Counted from the first letter of the stretch, positions 1-13,279 are shown. The stretch is 64,000 bases of DNA from Argopecten irradians (GCF_041381155.1 NC_091149.1:10804609-10868608); one strand, 5' to 3'. Notes: generated from the letters alone by a model not told the origin. Numbers and translations: made by a program.

Positions 1-1769
1 AACTCAACATTTCATCGTTTCATCAACATTGTGCACGAGTTTTTCTCATGTGTTTAAGCCAAAACTATATTTTATCCCATGCAAACCTTTTTTTATCAAA
101 TAAACGTTACAATCTGTGTTTTAGTCCTTACTTGCCTTTTTCTTAACCTGATCTTTTATCCTGATATTAATGCATGACTTGTAGTTTGGCCCTAAATGAC
201 CTTAGTTGTCGATGGGCCGTAAAACTCAAACAAACAAACAAACTTATTGGACTGCATCGCATACCATAGACAAAGGGGTTGGGTTTTACACTGGGTTTAG
301 TAAATAAACTATTTAAATGTCAGCTGCAAATAATTATCAGACGGAAATTTAACATTCAGTTACATTCAACAATAATTGAAATCGAGTTTTAAAAGGTTTG
401 ATTATGTTATAGATACCAATAGGTCAGGCATATTCTTTGAATTTTCTTTAAGAAATTTAGAAAAAGGTTGTGTCTTCTTGTAAAGTGGAACTCAACGCAC
501 CTCATCCGGTCACATTATACTGACAACAGGCCAACCAGTCGTCCCACTCCCTTAATGCTGAACGCTAAGCAGGAGCAGTAACTACCACTTTTATAGACTT
601 TGGTGTGCCTCGACCAGGGGACAGAACTCATATCCTACCTCACAGGGGCGATCGCTCAACAGAAGGCCAAAGTGATGCGGTGTCAAAGGAGACGTTAGGA
701 AGAAGAAAATAGGTGAAAAAGAAAGTAAAGATATGATCCTCCTACGATCATATGCAATAGGGGCACTACACAACACTGGTCTTAGTGACTCTATCAGCTG
801 ATGAAGTGTAATAGAGTAGAAACAACGTCGTAAATTATAATATTTCTCTGTATAATGAAAAATCAAACTTCGCCAAAACGGGCATTTTTTTCATTGAAAT
901 GGCTAATAATGAAACCATAACTAACAAAGTAAGGATTTCGGTCAAATTGATTTAAAAAAATAATTGAACGCAACTACTATATTGTTATTTTGTAACAACG
1001 CGAAGGGATTTTCTGGTGTTATAGAAGATGTCTGTCATCTATATTTTAGACTTCTTGTAACCATGTAATCAAAACACCAATTTAAGCCATTCCGACTTCT
1101 AGAGGCGTATCTTGCCCACTTTTTGGAGAACAAAGAAAAGTGTTGGTATAGGAGAACAATGGAAAACCAATTATAGTCAGTTCCATATTAAGTTTTACCT
1201 GTGCTTACCTGTGTTCGTTTACCTGGGGAAATAGACAGATATCAATATATACAGTACAGTACTATATATTTTTATGCCTTTTGACAAACAAATATGCATA
1301 ATATTTTGTATATTACATCTTTATAAATTTCACCATGAGATAAGAATAAAGAACAAAACTCCATTCATTTTAGAAGAAGTGTCAGAAGAAGAGCAAGAGT
1401 AATACACACATTCCACTATCATTATCATAAACACTTATTAGGAGAACCCAAATCAGGACGATTATGGTTGTAAAGTTGGCATGTGTAATTATATAGCTAT
1501 ATAGAGAATATATCACAAGACACTGTTCAATTATATGTAGGATCATAATGTATTCAACAACAATGTACATGTAAATATACACGTATCTAATTAATTATAT
1601 CATATACAGTTGTATACCATATACAGTGTATACCAAACTTTACCGATGTCCCGACATTCCAATTCTATGTTAGACATTGAGAAAATCCAACTATATATTT
1701 TTCATCAAGGATGAGAGTTTCGCAATTTTTTTGGAAACATACAGATGGTCGCTAAATTTCCTCCATGAA
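1..1769. repeat. Left copy of a 1.77-kb direct duplication
   Basis: This segment matches 7853-9619 almost base for base, with only scattered small indels and substitutions. The match stops abruptly at 'ctccatgaa'; beyond it one side runs into a Gypsy fragment and the other into unrelated AT-rich DNA. The left end is the window edge, so the repeat may extend further. Inside are a SINE-type tail near 204-241 (cgatgggccgtaaaactc then CAAA units), a minus-strand SINE-like element (473-716), and AT-rich DNA. No coding exon is seen. It could be a tandem duplication with a period near 7.85 kb, long LTR-like ends, or an assembly duplicate; I favour segmental duplication. Confidence 0.9.
473..716 (-). 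mobile_element. SINE-like dispersed element, partial, minus strand
   Basis: The reverse complement matches the families at 6983-7216 and 59610-60018, sharing motifs such as 'ctgtcccctggtcgag', 'acacaccaaagtc' and 'ctgcttagcg'. It lies inside the left copy of the large duplication and recurs at 8322-8569. There is no coding capacity; minus-strand ORFs over it are not genes. Confidence 0.75.
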
Positions 1770-2860
1770 CAACAAGTGAATTCGTGTAAATCCTGTCAGT
1801 CGGTCCGCAATCGACCCGCGAAAGCGCCACTCCATCCGTGGAGTTGGCCGACCGCGTGTGGCAACGCGTACACATTGACTTTGCCGAAAAAGACCAAGAT
1901 AACTTTCTGGTACTAATTGACAGTCACTCGGAGTGGCTGGAGAGTGTACATATGTCAACGACCACCGCGGCCAAGACAATCGAGGTATTACGTTCTATAT
2001 TTGCATCCTATGGTCTCCCCGAGGAGATGGTCTCTGACAATGGACCACAGTTTGTTTCCTCTGAATTCCATGAGTTTTTGGAGAGGAACGGGGTTAGGCA
2101 CACCTTAGTACCACACTATCATCCCGCTTCTAATGGTGCCGCTGAGCGGAGCGTTCAGATTCTAAAGAAAACTCTTATGAAGCAGGTGTTGGACGGAGAT
2201 ACATAATTGATTAAGCACCGCTTAGCAAAACTTTTGTTTAAGTATCGTGCTACACCTCACACGGTAACTGGGGTTTCCCGTGCAGAACTCTTTTTGAAGA
2301 GACAGTTACAGACTAAACTTAGCCTACTCAAACTAGCTTTGGGTAAACGAGTCAGTCTGCAGCAGGATTCGCAGAAACGTCATCATGACAAGGGCGTGTT
2401 CGCGTCAGGACGTTCGCGCGTAACCAATCTGTTCGCGTGCGGAACTTCCGTGGAGGAAAGGAAAAGTGGCTTCTGGGAACTGTGGTTAAACAACTTGGAC
2501 CTCTATACGTACCTCATCCGTGTCGGTAGAACTCTCAGGTACGTTCATGTTGATCACCTTCTGGCAAACCGGTGAAGAATCAGTGGAACTGTATGATCAG
2601 CCAATCGCGAGTGGAACCGAGCAACCCAAGGTCCCAATGGACCAACCCTTCGCGAGTGAGCCGGATCATCCGGTTACGACACAGGAACTACCATCACCGG
2701 TAAATGATCCGCCAAAGCTGGTAGTGTTCCAAGTGTTCCTATTCCTAGTGTTTCCAAGGATGTCTCGGAACCTAAGGTAACCACACCCGCTCTGATCGCG
2801 ACTCCGCAACCAGAGAGACGTTACCCCAGTGAGGGAGAGACGGCCTTCGCGGAAGTTAGA
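1770..2860 (+). pseudogene. Ty3/Gypsy integrase remnant, 5'-truncated and broken
   Basis: Remnant of a Gypsy-type pol gene. 1777-1835 encodes the second half of an integrase zinc finger (CKSCQ). After a frame change, 1838-2206 encodes an integrase core with the three acidic motifs HIDF, SDNGPQF and NGAAERS (DD35E pattern). An in-frame TAA near 2204 splits the domain, and the reading continues at 2207-2575 (KYRATPHTVTG), followed by a proline-rich tail. Gag, protease, reverse transcriptase and RNase H are absent, because the element begins exactly where the 1.77-kb duplication stops. It is clearly dead. Confidence 0.85.
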
Positions 2861-3070
2861 TTTGTGACTGTGTTATATTTAATGGCCATGAGTTTAGAGT
2901 TATAGTGTTTATGTGTTTAGTTAATAAGTGCTGCAGAGACTTGGTTAAAACAATAGCTGGAACTCTTTTAGTTCCTTATAGAGAGCGATACAACTTTAAT
3001 TTTTGAACATTATAATTGATAAATTGTCAATTACAAAATTGGTGATTCCTAAAATTTCAATTTCTCAATT

Positions 3071-3266
3071 AAAAAGGGAGGAATGTAGTGTATTTTATAT
3101 TAGGGGTAAGCATCTTTAATAATATCAATGCCTTCCGGAACACCTCTAATGGTATCATATGTATCGATGGTTGTGGTGAGTTCCGAAAATAAATGTACAA
3201 TATAGAAGCCATTGATGGAGTCGGGTTGTTTTTAGTGTTGCGGCCAACAATGCCCAATATATTACA
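3071..3266 (+). mobile_element. Gypsy polypurine tract and probable 3' LTR
   Basis: An 'aaaaagggaggaa' polypurine tract is followed at once by TGTAGTG, the usual junction between internal region and 3' LTR in Gypsy elements. An LTR of about 183 bp could run from 3084 to a TTACA at 3266, with an AATAAA-like signal near 3189. The start is well supported by the upstream integrase. The end is a guess because no second LTR is visible. Confidence 0.45.
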
Positions 3267-4797
3267 AAATGGACATGAAATGAATACCTAAATAGTTTCG
3301 GCAAACATTAAAGCAAATAATCTATGTAATGTCATCGGATATAAATACTTTATGTCTTGTTTTCAACAAAGAAAACATTTTAATAGCATATGAAAAGTTT
3401 CGACTCCACCATCTTGGATCCAAGTGGTACGCTTTTGAAAACGAACCTCTTGTACCGGTACAGATCTATATCTGCTGGTACAACGCGTTCCATTTGAGGT
3501 ACAGCAGATTTATATTGATACAACTGATACGAATCATCTGCAAATGGAACGCACGGATAGTGCCTTTCACACCAATCTACAAATTCCCATTATCAATATG
3601 TTTGATAAAAGAATTCAAGAAAATCCCACTAGGGGTCAAGTGCATGTGACCCTTGATAATGGGCAATCAAATATTGCTGCCTGCAAAATCTTGACAGTGA
3701 CGAAGTCATCTCGGCCCAACATAGCTAACAGTATATATGTACACTTGGACGAAATGTCGTTTTCACTTGATGCAGCAAAATACACGTGGTACATATGAAC
3801 ATGACATACATTTAAAGTTATATGTATTTGGGTTTTTATACAAACTACGGGCGCGGCGGGGGATAATGCTACGCTTTACGACTCCTTGTTCATCAAGTAT
3901 TTGATTTTACATACTCGAGTAAAAAATCTGTCTGAGAAAGTTCTATGGTACCGGGCCCAGAACACTACCTTCGAGCACCGTTGAGTATAACTCGAACTCA
4001 ATTCACACCACCATTACATAACAGGCTGGCAATATAATAAATACATGGACATGGAAAAGTATTATACAGATATCATCATGCATACCAAAGCATATACTCT
4101 CCTTTGTGTAATATTTACATTTTCACTTCGATCCGCCTAAATGAAACTAGTAAACTCCGATCACTTCGTCTCCCAATGAAGATGCTTGGTCACGCGCTGA
4201 CCTCTGACCGGCGTGAGAATACATTTTGATATTGTTTACATTGTGACATAGTTTAACGCCGCTTCAGTTTTGAATGTATTCTCAGCGATGAGGCCTACTA
4301 GTAATAACGCTGTACATTTAGAAACACAGACAGAAATACTTGTTGATAATTGATATTAGAAATTGTCAGTAATATACACGTCTACTTTGATGAAACAGTG
4401 ACTTAGACTTGAAGCCCCAAAAAAAATGCTGAACATAGGACTAACCTACAGTAGGCTACTATACCGAAGGCTTTGAGGTTCGTCACGTATAGCGTCTAGG
4501 CCTAGGCATGATCGAACGCCAATCGGTACGATAATTGTACAATGACATACATGTAGAAACGATAGATTCCATGAAAATACGCTCAAATTATTAACAGGCT
4601 GATTTCATTACCGTCCATTATCAACGAAACGATGTCGTCGTCACGACAATGGATCGGAGGGTCGTTGGAAACTGCCAACGTTTAAAATCGATGTTTTCTC
4701 TACTTACTTCATTTGACAATGAAGTTATCACACTTCAAGAATAACACTGAAATCGTCCAGTGATCTGCAATTAAATCCACATTTAACACATTTTATT
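3267..4797. other. Non-coding spacer
   Basis: No exon, RNA gene or well-marked repeat is recognised. Short ORFs here lack motifs and look like chance. Confidence 0.5.
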
Positions 4798-6985
4798 GAG
4801 CCCCGAAAGCACCATGTTATTGGACTATGTTTTTAAAACAATTACCAAACTCTTCACTAAAATGTCTTTTAACTATATTTAATGAAGTTTACTCTTCTGG
4901 CAAAATTCCCGAGTCTTGGAAGGAATCTACTATTATACCCCTTCCGAAGCCCGGGAAAGATGCTACTGATGCCAATAACTAACGTCCTATTTCATTGAAG
5001 AGTTGTATTTGTAAAACTCTAGAACGTATGATAAATACTAGATTAGTTTGGTTCATGGAATCAAACAATATTTTAAGTCCTTTGCAAAGCGGCTTTAGAA
5101 ACCGCAGGGGAACGGTAGACCACTTAGTTAAACTCGAAACATTTAACGAGAAGCATTTGCCAAGAAAGAACACAACTTGGCAATATGGAATCATAAACGA
5201 TCTCCATGATATCGGTATACGTGGTAATTTGCCAAAGTTTATTTCAAATTTTATATCTGACAGGCATTTCAAAGTTCGAACGGGTTCAACTTATTCAGAA
5301 ACAGAAACACAGGAGATGGGCGTCCCTCAGGGTGGTATCCTGTCCGTCACACTTTTTGGATTAAAAATTAACAGCATAACTAAATGCCTTGGCCAATCTA
5401 CGGAAGGGTCTTTGTTTGTGGATGATTTCTTGATATGTTACAGATCAAAAAACATGCACACTATAGAACGACAACTACAACAATGTTTAGGCAAATTACA
5501 AAATTGGGCTGACGAAAATGGCTTTATATTTTCAAGATCAAAAACTGTCTGTATGCACTTCTGTCAAAAACGAAAACCACACAATGATCCTGACCTCACA
5601 CTCAATGGAACTAAATTTCTTGGACAAATATTTGATTAGAAACTGTCCTTTGTTCCACATATCAAACATCTGAAGGATAAGTGCTCGAAGGCGCTGAACA
5701 TTCTACGAGTTCTTTCCCATTCTGATTGGGGTGCAGACCGTGAAATGCTTCTACGTATCTATCGGGCACTTATTAGATCAAAACTTGACTACGGCTATGT
5801 TGTCTATGGATCGGCTCGCAGCTCCTTTCTACAGATGCTTGACCCTATACCGAATCAGGGACTGCGTCTCGCACTTGGAGCTTTTCGAACAACACCTGTG
5901 AAGAGTCTCCATGTGGAAGCTAATGAGCCATCTCTAGACGATCGACGAAAGAAATTATCCTTACAGTATGCTGCTCAACTGAAATCCAACCCCAAAATCC
6001 CGCATTTAACCTTGTATTCAATCCACAACATCAAGAAATATTTACACAAAATCAAAAGCTCATACCAACATTTGGCATCAGAATTTCAAAAGTTTTGCTG
6101 GAACTAAATATAAATTTCGACACCATTGACGAGTACACCGTATCGGATGTACCACCATGGCTCATTCAAACACCTGATATCAATTTATCTCTACATGAGA
6201 GGGCAAAATCCAATGCATTACCCGAAGAACACAAATCCTCCTTTCGGGAGTACATTAGGGCTTTCCCTGACCATGTTCAGATCTACACTGACGGATCAAA
6301 AGATGGTGATCATGTTGCGGCAGCATGCTGTACATCTAATCACTGCTCCTCTATCCGACTCCCGGATGTTGCCTCCATTTTCTCTGCGGAAGCATGAGCT
6401 ATCGGTCTGGCGCTTGACCATATCGAAGAACACCGCATTGAAAAGGCAATTATCTGTTCCGACTCCCTTTCGGTTCTTCAGGCTTTGAAATCAAGAAACC
6501 CTAGAAACACATTAATCCAAAATCTTTTGATCCGAACATTTCGATTGTCTTCTAAAACTCAAATTACTTATCTCTGGATTCCCAGCCATGTGGGTATAAA
6601 GGGAAATGAAATGGCCGATAAAGCAGCTAAGACTGCTCTTCGCCTAGCACAAACACATTTGAAACTACCTTACACCGACATCAAACCTTACATTCAGTCA
6701 GCCATTAAACATCATTGGCAACAAAGGTGGTCTACCGAAACAAACAATAAACTGTTTAAAATACAACCTACACTAAATCCTAACCTGTCCAGTCGGAGAG
6801 ACCGCAGAGAGGAAGTTGTTCTTTCTCGGCTCCGATTTGGACACACATATTTTACACACTCCTATCTATTGAGAGTGGAGGATCCTCCTACATGCCATGC
6901 ATGTGATTCTCCTCTCACAGTTGGAGCATGTTTTATTGGATTGTATTGGGCGTTAGAATTGTACCTGCTGCCCCAAATTGCATGA
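4798..6985 (+). pseudogene. Dead non-LTR retrotransposon (reverse transcriptase plus RNase H), I/Jockey-like
   Basis: Reading from about 4860 gives reverse transcriptase motifs in order: IPLPKPGKDAT, RPISL, LQSGFR, a FVDD version of the catalytic YADD box near 5420, then a thumb region (LDYGYVVYGSA). RNase H follows: IYTDGSK near 6282, SDSLSVLQAL near 6460 and IPSHVGIKGNEMADKAA near 6580. It is inactive: in-frame stops occur at 4979 and 5637, there is a break near 6105 and another near 6395, the conserved block holding the first catalytic aspartate is missing (LPRKN runs straight into TTWQYGI), and the endonuclease and ORF1 are absent. The RNase H and motif spacing suggest the I/Jockey group. 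Confidence 0.85.
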
Positions 6986-7682
6986 TCGTAAAAGGCGACG
7001 AAATTTAGGATCTTATCTTTTCTCCTCTTCCTAACTGACTTTATCTTTCCTAATGCCTCCCTTGGTACCGCCTCACTTTGGCCTTGAGTTTGAGCGTTTC
7101 TGGCCGGCCCCTGTGAGGAAGGCTCTGGGTTCTGTCCCCTGGTCGAGACACACCAAAGTCCTACAAAAGTGGTTAGTTTCTGTTGCTGCTTAGCGCTCGG
7201 CATACAGGGGAGTGGTTTGTTTGTTTGGTTTGTTTGATTTATAAAACCGTCCTATTAACAGCTATGGTCATGTAAGGACGGGCCTCCCATGTATTGCGGT
7301 TGTGTTGCGTGTATGGTTTATGCGAGGTGTGAGTTATCTAGGAGGGACTGCGGTATTGTTAACAGGGTGTGGCGACGGAATCTGGTCGCGGCCGTTGTCA
7401 GTAAAGATCTTGACCGGGTTGGTGGTATGTGTTGCCTATGGCTGTCTTCGCGCGGAGCATGCTTCACGTTGATTAGTTAGCACTGTGGGAAAGGTGCCAG
7501 GCGGTTTACGATCGATATAAAGAAGACGACTGGGACAAGGAAATATTATACTCGCAGTCCTCCCAGGGCACGGCACCTCGCACATACATACACATGACTA
7601 GCACGCCGCATTGCATGGAGAGGCCGTCCTTACATGACCATAGCTGTTGATAGGGACGTTTAAATTAATCCAAAACAAACAA
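6983..7682 (+). mobile_element. SINE-like element with an internal inverted fragment
   Basis: 6983-7216 and 7375-7682 together reproduce the family seen at 59610-60018: 'gtaaaaggcgac' near the start, 'ctgtcccctggtcgag', 'acacaccaaagtc', and the tail 'ggccgtccttacatgacc' before an A/C-rich end. Between them, 7217-7340 carries the same tail region in reverse orientation. The element adjoins the 3' end of the dead retrotransposon. Confidence 0.7.
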
Positions 7683-7852
7683 AGTAATGATTTTAAAAAC
7701 ACATCCAAACGATATAAGTACTTAATGATTGGTCTCCGACAATGTACCATTTTTGTTTTCGATGCCGTGAGACATAATCGTATTTTCAATTATCTCAAAG
7801 AGATCGGCATATTAAACAAAATATGAACGTTTTCTCATTATATCATCGTATC

Positions 7853-9619
7853 AACTCAACATTTCATCGTTTCATCAACATTGTGCACGAGTTTTCTCAT
7901 GTGTTTAAGCCAAAACTATTTTATCCCATGCAAACCTTTTTTTTATCAAATAAACGTTACAATCTGTGTTTTAGTCCTTACTTGCCTTTTCTTAACCTGA
8001 TCTTTTATCCTGATATTAATGCATGACTTGTAGTTTGGCCCTAAATGACCTTAGTTGTCGATGGGCCGTAAAACTCAAACAAACAAACAAACTTATTGGA
8101 CTGCATCGCATACCATAGACAAAGGGGTTGGGTTTTACACTGGGTTTAGTAAATAACTATTTAAATGTCAGCTGCAAATAATTATCAGACGGAAATTTAA
8201 CATTCAGTTACATTCAACAATGATTGAAATCGAGTTTTTAAAAGGTTTGATTTATGTATAGATACCAATAGTTCGGCATATTTCTTTGAATTTCTTTAAG
8301 AAATTAAGAAAAAATGTTGTGTCTTCTTGTAAAGTGGAACTCAACGCACCTCATCCGGTCACATTATACTGACAACAGGCCAACCAGTCGTCCCACTCCC
8401 TTAATGCTGAACGCTAAGCAGGAGCAGTAACTACCACTTTTATAGACTTTGGTGTGCCTCGACCAGGGGACAGAACTCATATCCTACCTCACAGGGGCGA
8501 TCGCTCAACAGAAGGCCAAAGTGATGCGGTGTCAAAGGAGACGTTAGGAAGAAGAAAATAGGTGAAAAAGAAAGTAAAGATATGATCCTCCTACGATCAT
8601 ATGCAATAGGGGCACTACACAACACTGGTCTTAGTGACTCTATCAGCTGATGAAGTGTAATATAGAGTAGAAACAACGTCGTAAATTATAATATTTCTCT
8701 GTATAATGAAAAATCAAACTTCGCCAAAACGGGCATTTTTTTCATTGAAATGGCTAATAATGAAACCATAACTAACAAAGTAAGGATTTCGGTCAAATTG
8801 ATTTAAAAAAATAATTGAACGCAACTACTATATTGTTATTTTGTAACAACGCGAAGGGATTTTCTGGTGTTATAGAAGATGTCTGTCATCTATATTTTAG
8901 ACTTCTTGTAACCATGTAATCAAAACACCAATTTAAGCCATTCCGACTTCTAGAGGCGTATCTTGCCCACTTTTTGGAGAACAAAGAAAAGTGTTGGTAT
9001 AGGAGAACAATGGAAAACCAATTATAGTCAGTTCCATATTAAGTTTTACCTGTGCTTACCTGTGTTCGTTTACCTGGGGAAATAGACAGATATCAATATA
9101 TACAGTACAGTACTATATATTTTTATGCCTTTTGACAAACAAATATGCATAATATTTTGTATATTACATCTTTATAAATTTCACCACTGAGATAAGAATA
9201 AAGAACAAAACTCCATTCATTTTAGAAGAAGTGTCAGAAGAAGAGCAAGAGTAATACACACATTCCACTATCATTATCATAAACACTTATTAGGAGAACC
9301 CAATCAGGACGATTATGGTTGTAAAGTTGGCATGTGTAATTATATAGCTATATAGAGAATATATCACAAGACACTGTTCAATTATATGTAGGATCATAAT
9401 GTATTCAACAACAATGTACATGTAAATATACACGTATCTAATTAATTATATCATATACAGTTGTATACCATATACAGTGTATACCAAACTTTACCGATGT
9501 CCCGACATTCCAATTCTATGTTAGACATTGAGAAAATCCAACTATATATTTTTCATCAAGGATGAGAGTTTCGCAATTTTTTGGAAACATACAGATGGTC
9601 GCTAAATTTCCTCCATGAA
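7853..9619. repeat. Right copy of the 1.77-kb direct duplication
   Basis: Near-identical to 1-1769, including the SINE-type tail at about 8058-8094 and the minus-strand SINE-like element at 8322-8569. After 'ctccatgaa' it continues into AT-rich spacer rather than Gypsy DNA. Confidence 0.9.
8322..8569 (-). mobile_element. SINE-like dispersed element, partial, minus strand
   Basis: Second copy of the element at 473-716, carried by the duplication rather than inserted independently: flanks and end points are the same. Confidence 0.75.
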
Positions 9620-12364
9620 ATAATTACTAAGTATGATGTATTAATAAATTAAATATATTTTTTAGTCAGAATGTAATATTTGGATTAATTGAGATATCTT
9701 TTGTTTACAGTAACCGGCAAAACTTAGTAAATTTGCATGATTTGATGTAATACATATCAATGCGCATCACTTTTATCACACTATTAAAAACCTAAACATT
9801 TCTACAGAAGATAGACTTCTGCAGACTGCAAATCATTTGAGAGAATGCGAATGTTATTAACCATTATACCATAACTGAAGAACAATAAGAAATTGTGGCA
9901 TATATATAAACTGTATGATTACATATTACCATAAACTAGTTTTCTAGTAAGCATTTATGTGTATATGTAGATGAAGTTTAATATATAGTTGTATGTATGT
10001 ATATATTATGTGTTTAACAAAAACATAGTAAAGGGCTTTTAAAATTACTACCAAAATAATAATTTTTTGTTTAATGTGTTCAATTAACATAAAAATATCA
10101 AGAACATAACTGAGATCACAAAAAGTGTAACAAATTGATATATGTTTCCATGTAATATTATTTCCATACATGTACATGTACGTTTTTTGCATAATGATAC
10201 CCTTATGGAATAAGTACAGTAGCACAGGTGAAATTCACAGGTAAAATACAGGTAAATCCATGTTAACTTCTCTGAAATAGACTATAATCATTGTCATAAC
10301 ATTCTGCTAATTATCAGATTATAAAAAGTGGGCAAATAGAGATACTATGCCATCTTGTATAAGCACAAGTAATTAATCAGGTAACTCTATGACAAGTAGA
10401 AGAGAACTTGGAGGGTTCATTGTGCCAGTGCTGGTTAGTTCGTAGGATAAGACTTCAAATGAAAATTCGACAATACGATTTACATTTTAAAGTCCCAATA
10501 TCCGTATCTGTGTTATTTTTTCATAATTTAGAAGAATGTTGAAAACAATCTTGTAAATCATGCAGAAACAGGACTAAATCGAAGTCAAGATGAGCGATAA
10601 TGATTCGGAAACTTTTGCTAAAAAAATCAAATAAATATTGAACATCGCTAGGTGGGCCCATTTAGTCAAACAAGCCGAAGTTAGACGACATTGTAACGTC
10701 GTTGTCGAGAACGTCATGTGACTACCGTGACTACGTAACGTCTGTCCGAACACTTCCGAGAACGGGTCATGAACTTTCCGACTTCTGTTCGGCAATAATC
10801 GTACTTCTTTTGCTACCAGTTTTAAATAAAGGCATGTTTTACAAGTAACGAACAACTGCTGTACCAAAGTTATTAAGGAATTATTATATATATTCTTTGA
10901 TATAACTTAATTTCAACTACATCTACAAATACTAACAATATTGGGGTCTAATTTAATTTGACTTTATTGTTGATAGTTACGTATAGTGCACTACTGTGTT
11001 TGTGCATAACTTGATAGTTTTTATTTTTCGAATCATACTAACAATGAAATTATTTTTTTTCTTTTTGACCTTGTCAAGATATTTTTTATCACAAACTTTA
11101 CTGTGCATTGATAATATAACAGTGATAATCATGCATAAAAAATCGGTTCACGATTTTGTCGCTACATAATACATGATAAGAAATTAGGGTCATGCATGCC
11201 AGGTAATGCAGAGCACCGACGTATGATCCACATAGCACCACGCTAATCACACCAACATGCATATTCTGTATTTTTGCGGTAAGTACAGCACAATAATGTT
11301 CATATTTCCTCACTGGAAAAAGTATACAGGTTCTATGCAGTATACATTTGAGCAGTTTGAGTGAAATATATTTATGTCTGATTATTTTACTGTCGAATAT
11401 ATTATGCGTCACGGGTTAGATTTACCTATTTTCTTTAACCCCAGGGGGGGGGGGGGGGGGGGGAGGGGTCCATTATAGCATTCAATGCAATTGATAGCAT
11501 GCTGTGACAGCCTCTGTACCTGATAAGTTAAGTAAAGTCTAAATGTCTACTTGACCCCATGTGGTTTTGTTTCATACAATATTAATGATAATAAACTTAT
11601 AGCTACTTTTTATCAAAATACGCCTATTCTTTCAATTGAGAATAATTAATAAATAATATTGTTTTTTCCCTCAAAATGAACATAATGTATTCACATTGTT
11701 TTGTATCTTGTTTTTATTTTATTTATATTTTTTGAGGAGATGGAGAGGGGTTTATTAATTATGTACTATATAGTTAAATTTATACTACATGTGTACATGG
11801 ACATGTACATGTATATATGTGTATTCCAAACATGCTTCGAGACAATACCCCTTGGGCTCCTTTATACCCCAGCCCCACCTCAAACCTACCTACAGTGTAG
11901 CTATGTTGTATGTGTATTTAGCCACTCTGACACTTATTCTGCCCTCTGGCCATGAATTGTTTTACCTGAAATTTAACTGACATGCTGGCTCAGGTATACA
12001 TACGACCATCATAGATACTAGTCCAAAAAAAGGATGTGATTACGTGAATGAACGTATGCAAAATCAGATATTAAGAGAATATACAGTATAAATTTCTGGT
12101 AAAACCTATAATCTAACTAGAATAAATGTAGCTTCATGAACACTGTATCTAAAAATATAAGTTATTTAATTGACAATTTTAATTATCCATGCACACTGTT
12201 GGGCTTATTTTATTTTCATCCCCCATATTACAATTCAATGTTAGTAATTGTAAGGATCCATATGGTATCCGGAAAATCCGTTCATTTATATCGCAAATTT
12301 GAATATACTTGTATTTGTAAAGTTATACTGGAACATGTGTGTATGACCTACAGACACTGTAAAA
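9620..12364. other. Intergenic AT-rich spacer
   Basis: No exon with a convincing frame and splice sites is visible. It holds a homopolymer G run at about 11444-11463, ATG-rich and TATA-rich stretches around 11760-11820, and at 10590-10870 a patch with higher GC whose plus frame begins MSDNDSETFAKKIK but is interrupted by several stops. Confidence 0.5.
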
Positions 12365-12530
12365 CTGAAGTGCACTACGTAGTGCAGTAGAGTTAACATT
12401 GTAGTGCACTAGAGTTAACACTGTAGTGAACTGGAGTTCACATCGTAGTGCACTCTAGTGCACTACCATGCTTAGTCTAGTGCACTACGTTGTTCACTAC
12501 GTGTGCACTACAGAGTGCACAAGATACCAA
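12365..12530. repeat. GTGCAC-rich palindromic repeat cluster
   Basis: Degenerate repeats of 'gtagtgcact' and its complement alternate on both strands and can fold into several hairpins. They look like a small fold-back element or unstable inverted-repeat array. No gene overlaps. Confidence 0.6.
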
Positions 12531-12607
12531 GTTTAGTTTGCTCCCAACTGTACGTTTCGTCTAACTATTACTACCGAAAAGACCGGACATAAGTATTCGG
12601 ATAATTC

Positions 12608-12762
12608 TTATTTTTGTTTGCAAACTGTGTGAATCAACGTAGCGGATTCTCACAAAAGTTTGCAAAAAAAAATTATTTCATAAACCGATGAAATTAAAAA
12701 GATAATGACTTCAATGTTTATAATTAATTTTCCAGGCTATTTCATAAAAAAAGAAATACGTT
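12608..12762. mobile_element. Fold-back MITE, same family as 46147-46290
   Basis: It shares 'tttgcaaactgtgtgaatc' and, at the far end, 'aaccgatgaaattaaaaa', with the element near 46.2 kb. The arms are more eroded here. Confidence 0.5.
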
Positions 12763-13279
12763 TACACGTACGATTCCATTGATTTTTCTAAGGGATTATT
12801 TTTGCCAAATCAATACGCAACGTAAAGTTTCTATTTAGACGTCACGATAACGTCGGATTTCGGCGCCATTCCGGAATTTTTTTTTCATCGTGGAATGAAA
12901 AAAAAAAATAGGTCAATCAGAAAGCCAGAAACAAAGAAAAAATGATTATATAAGTTTATGATTCAGTGAAAGCTTTCGTGGTAATGTAATGACAGTCCAA
13001 TAGTGTTCACAAACAGACCGGGGTATACGTAAGCTTCTGCGACAATGTAATGAAATATCAATAGTCAGGCAAAGCAAAACAAAAGGTGACCTATAAGTAC
13101 TCGGAATACTGTGATATTTAGTAGACGGAATACCGGAAGTGTGAAATGGACAGTAAAACACACCACATTAACGTAGCAAAAGTGTCCTTTGGTGACAGGT
13201 TTCCTTAAAGACCTAAGTCAATGATATAATAAATTGCCCCAAACGGAGTAGATGGTGCCATTTATAGACAACTCTCCCA

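Noticed and set aside
591..866. Minus-strand 91-residue ORF, repeated at 8440-8676
   Set aside because: It overlies the SINE-like element and recurs only because of the large duplication.
5745..6488. Several separate genes in the retrotransposon
   Set aside because: They are successive parts of one broken reverse transcriptase/RNase H reading frame, or shifted frames of it.
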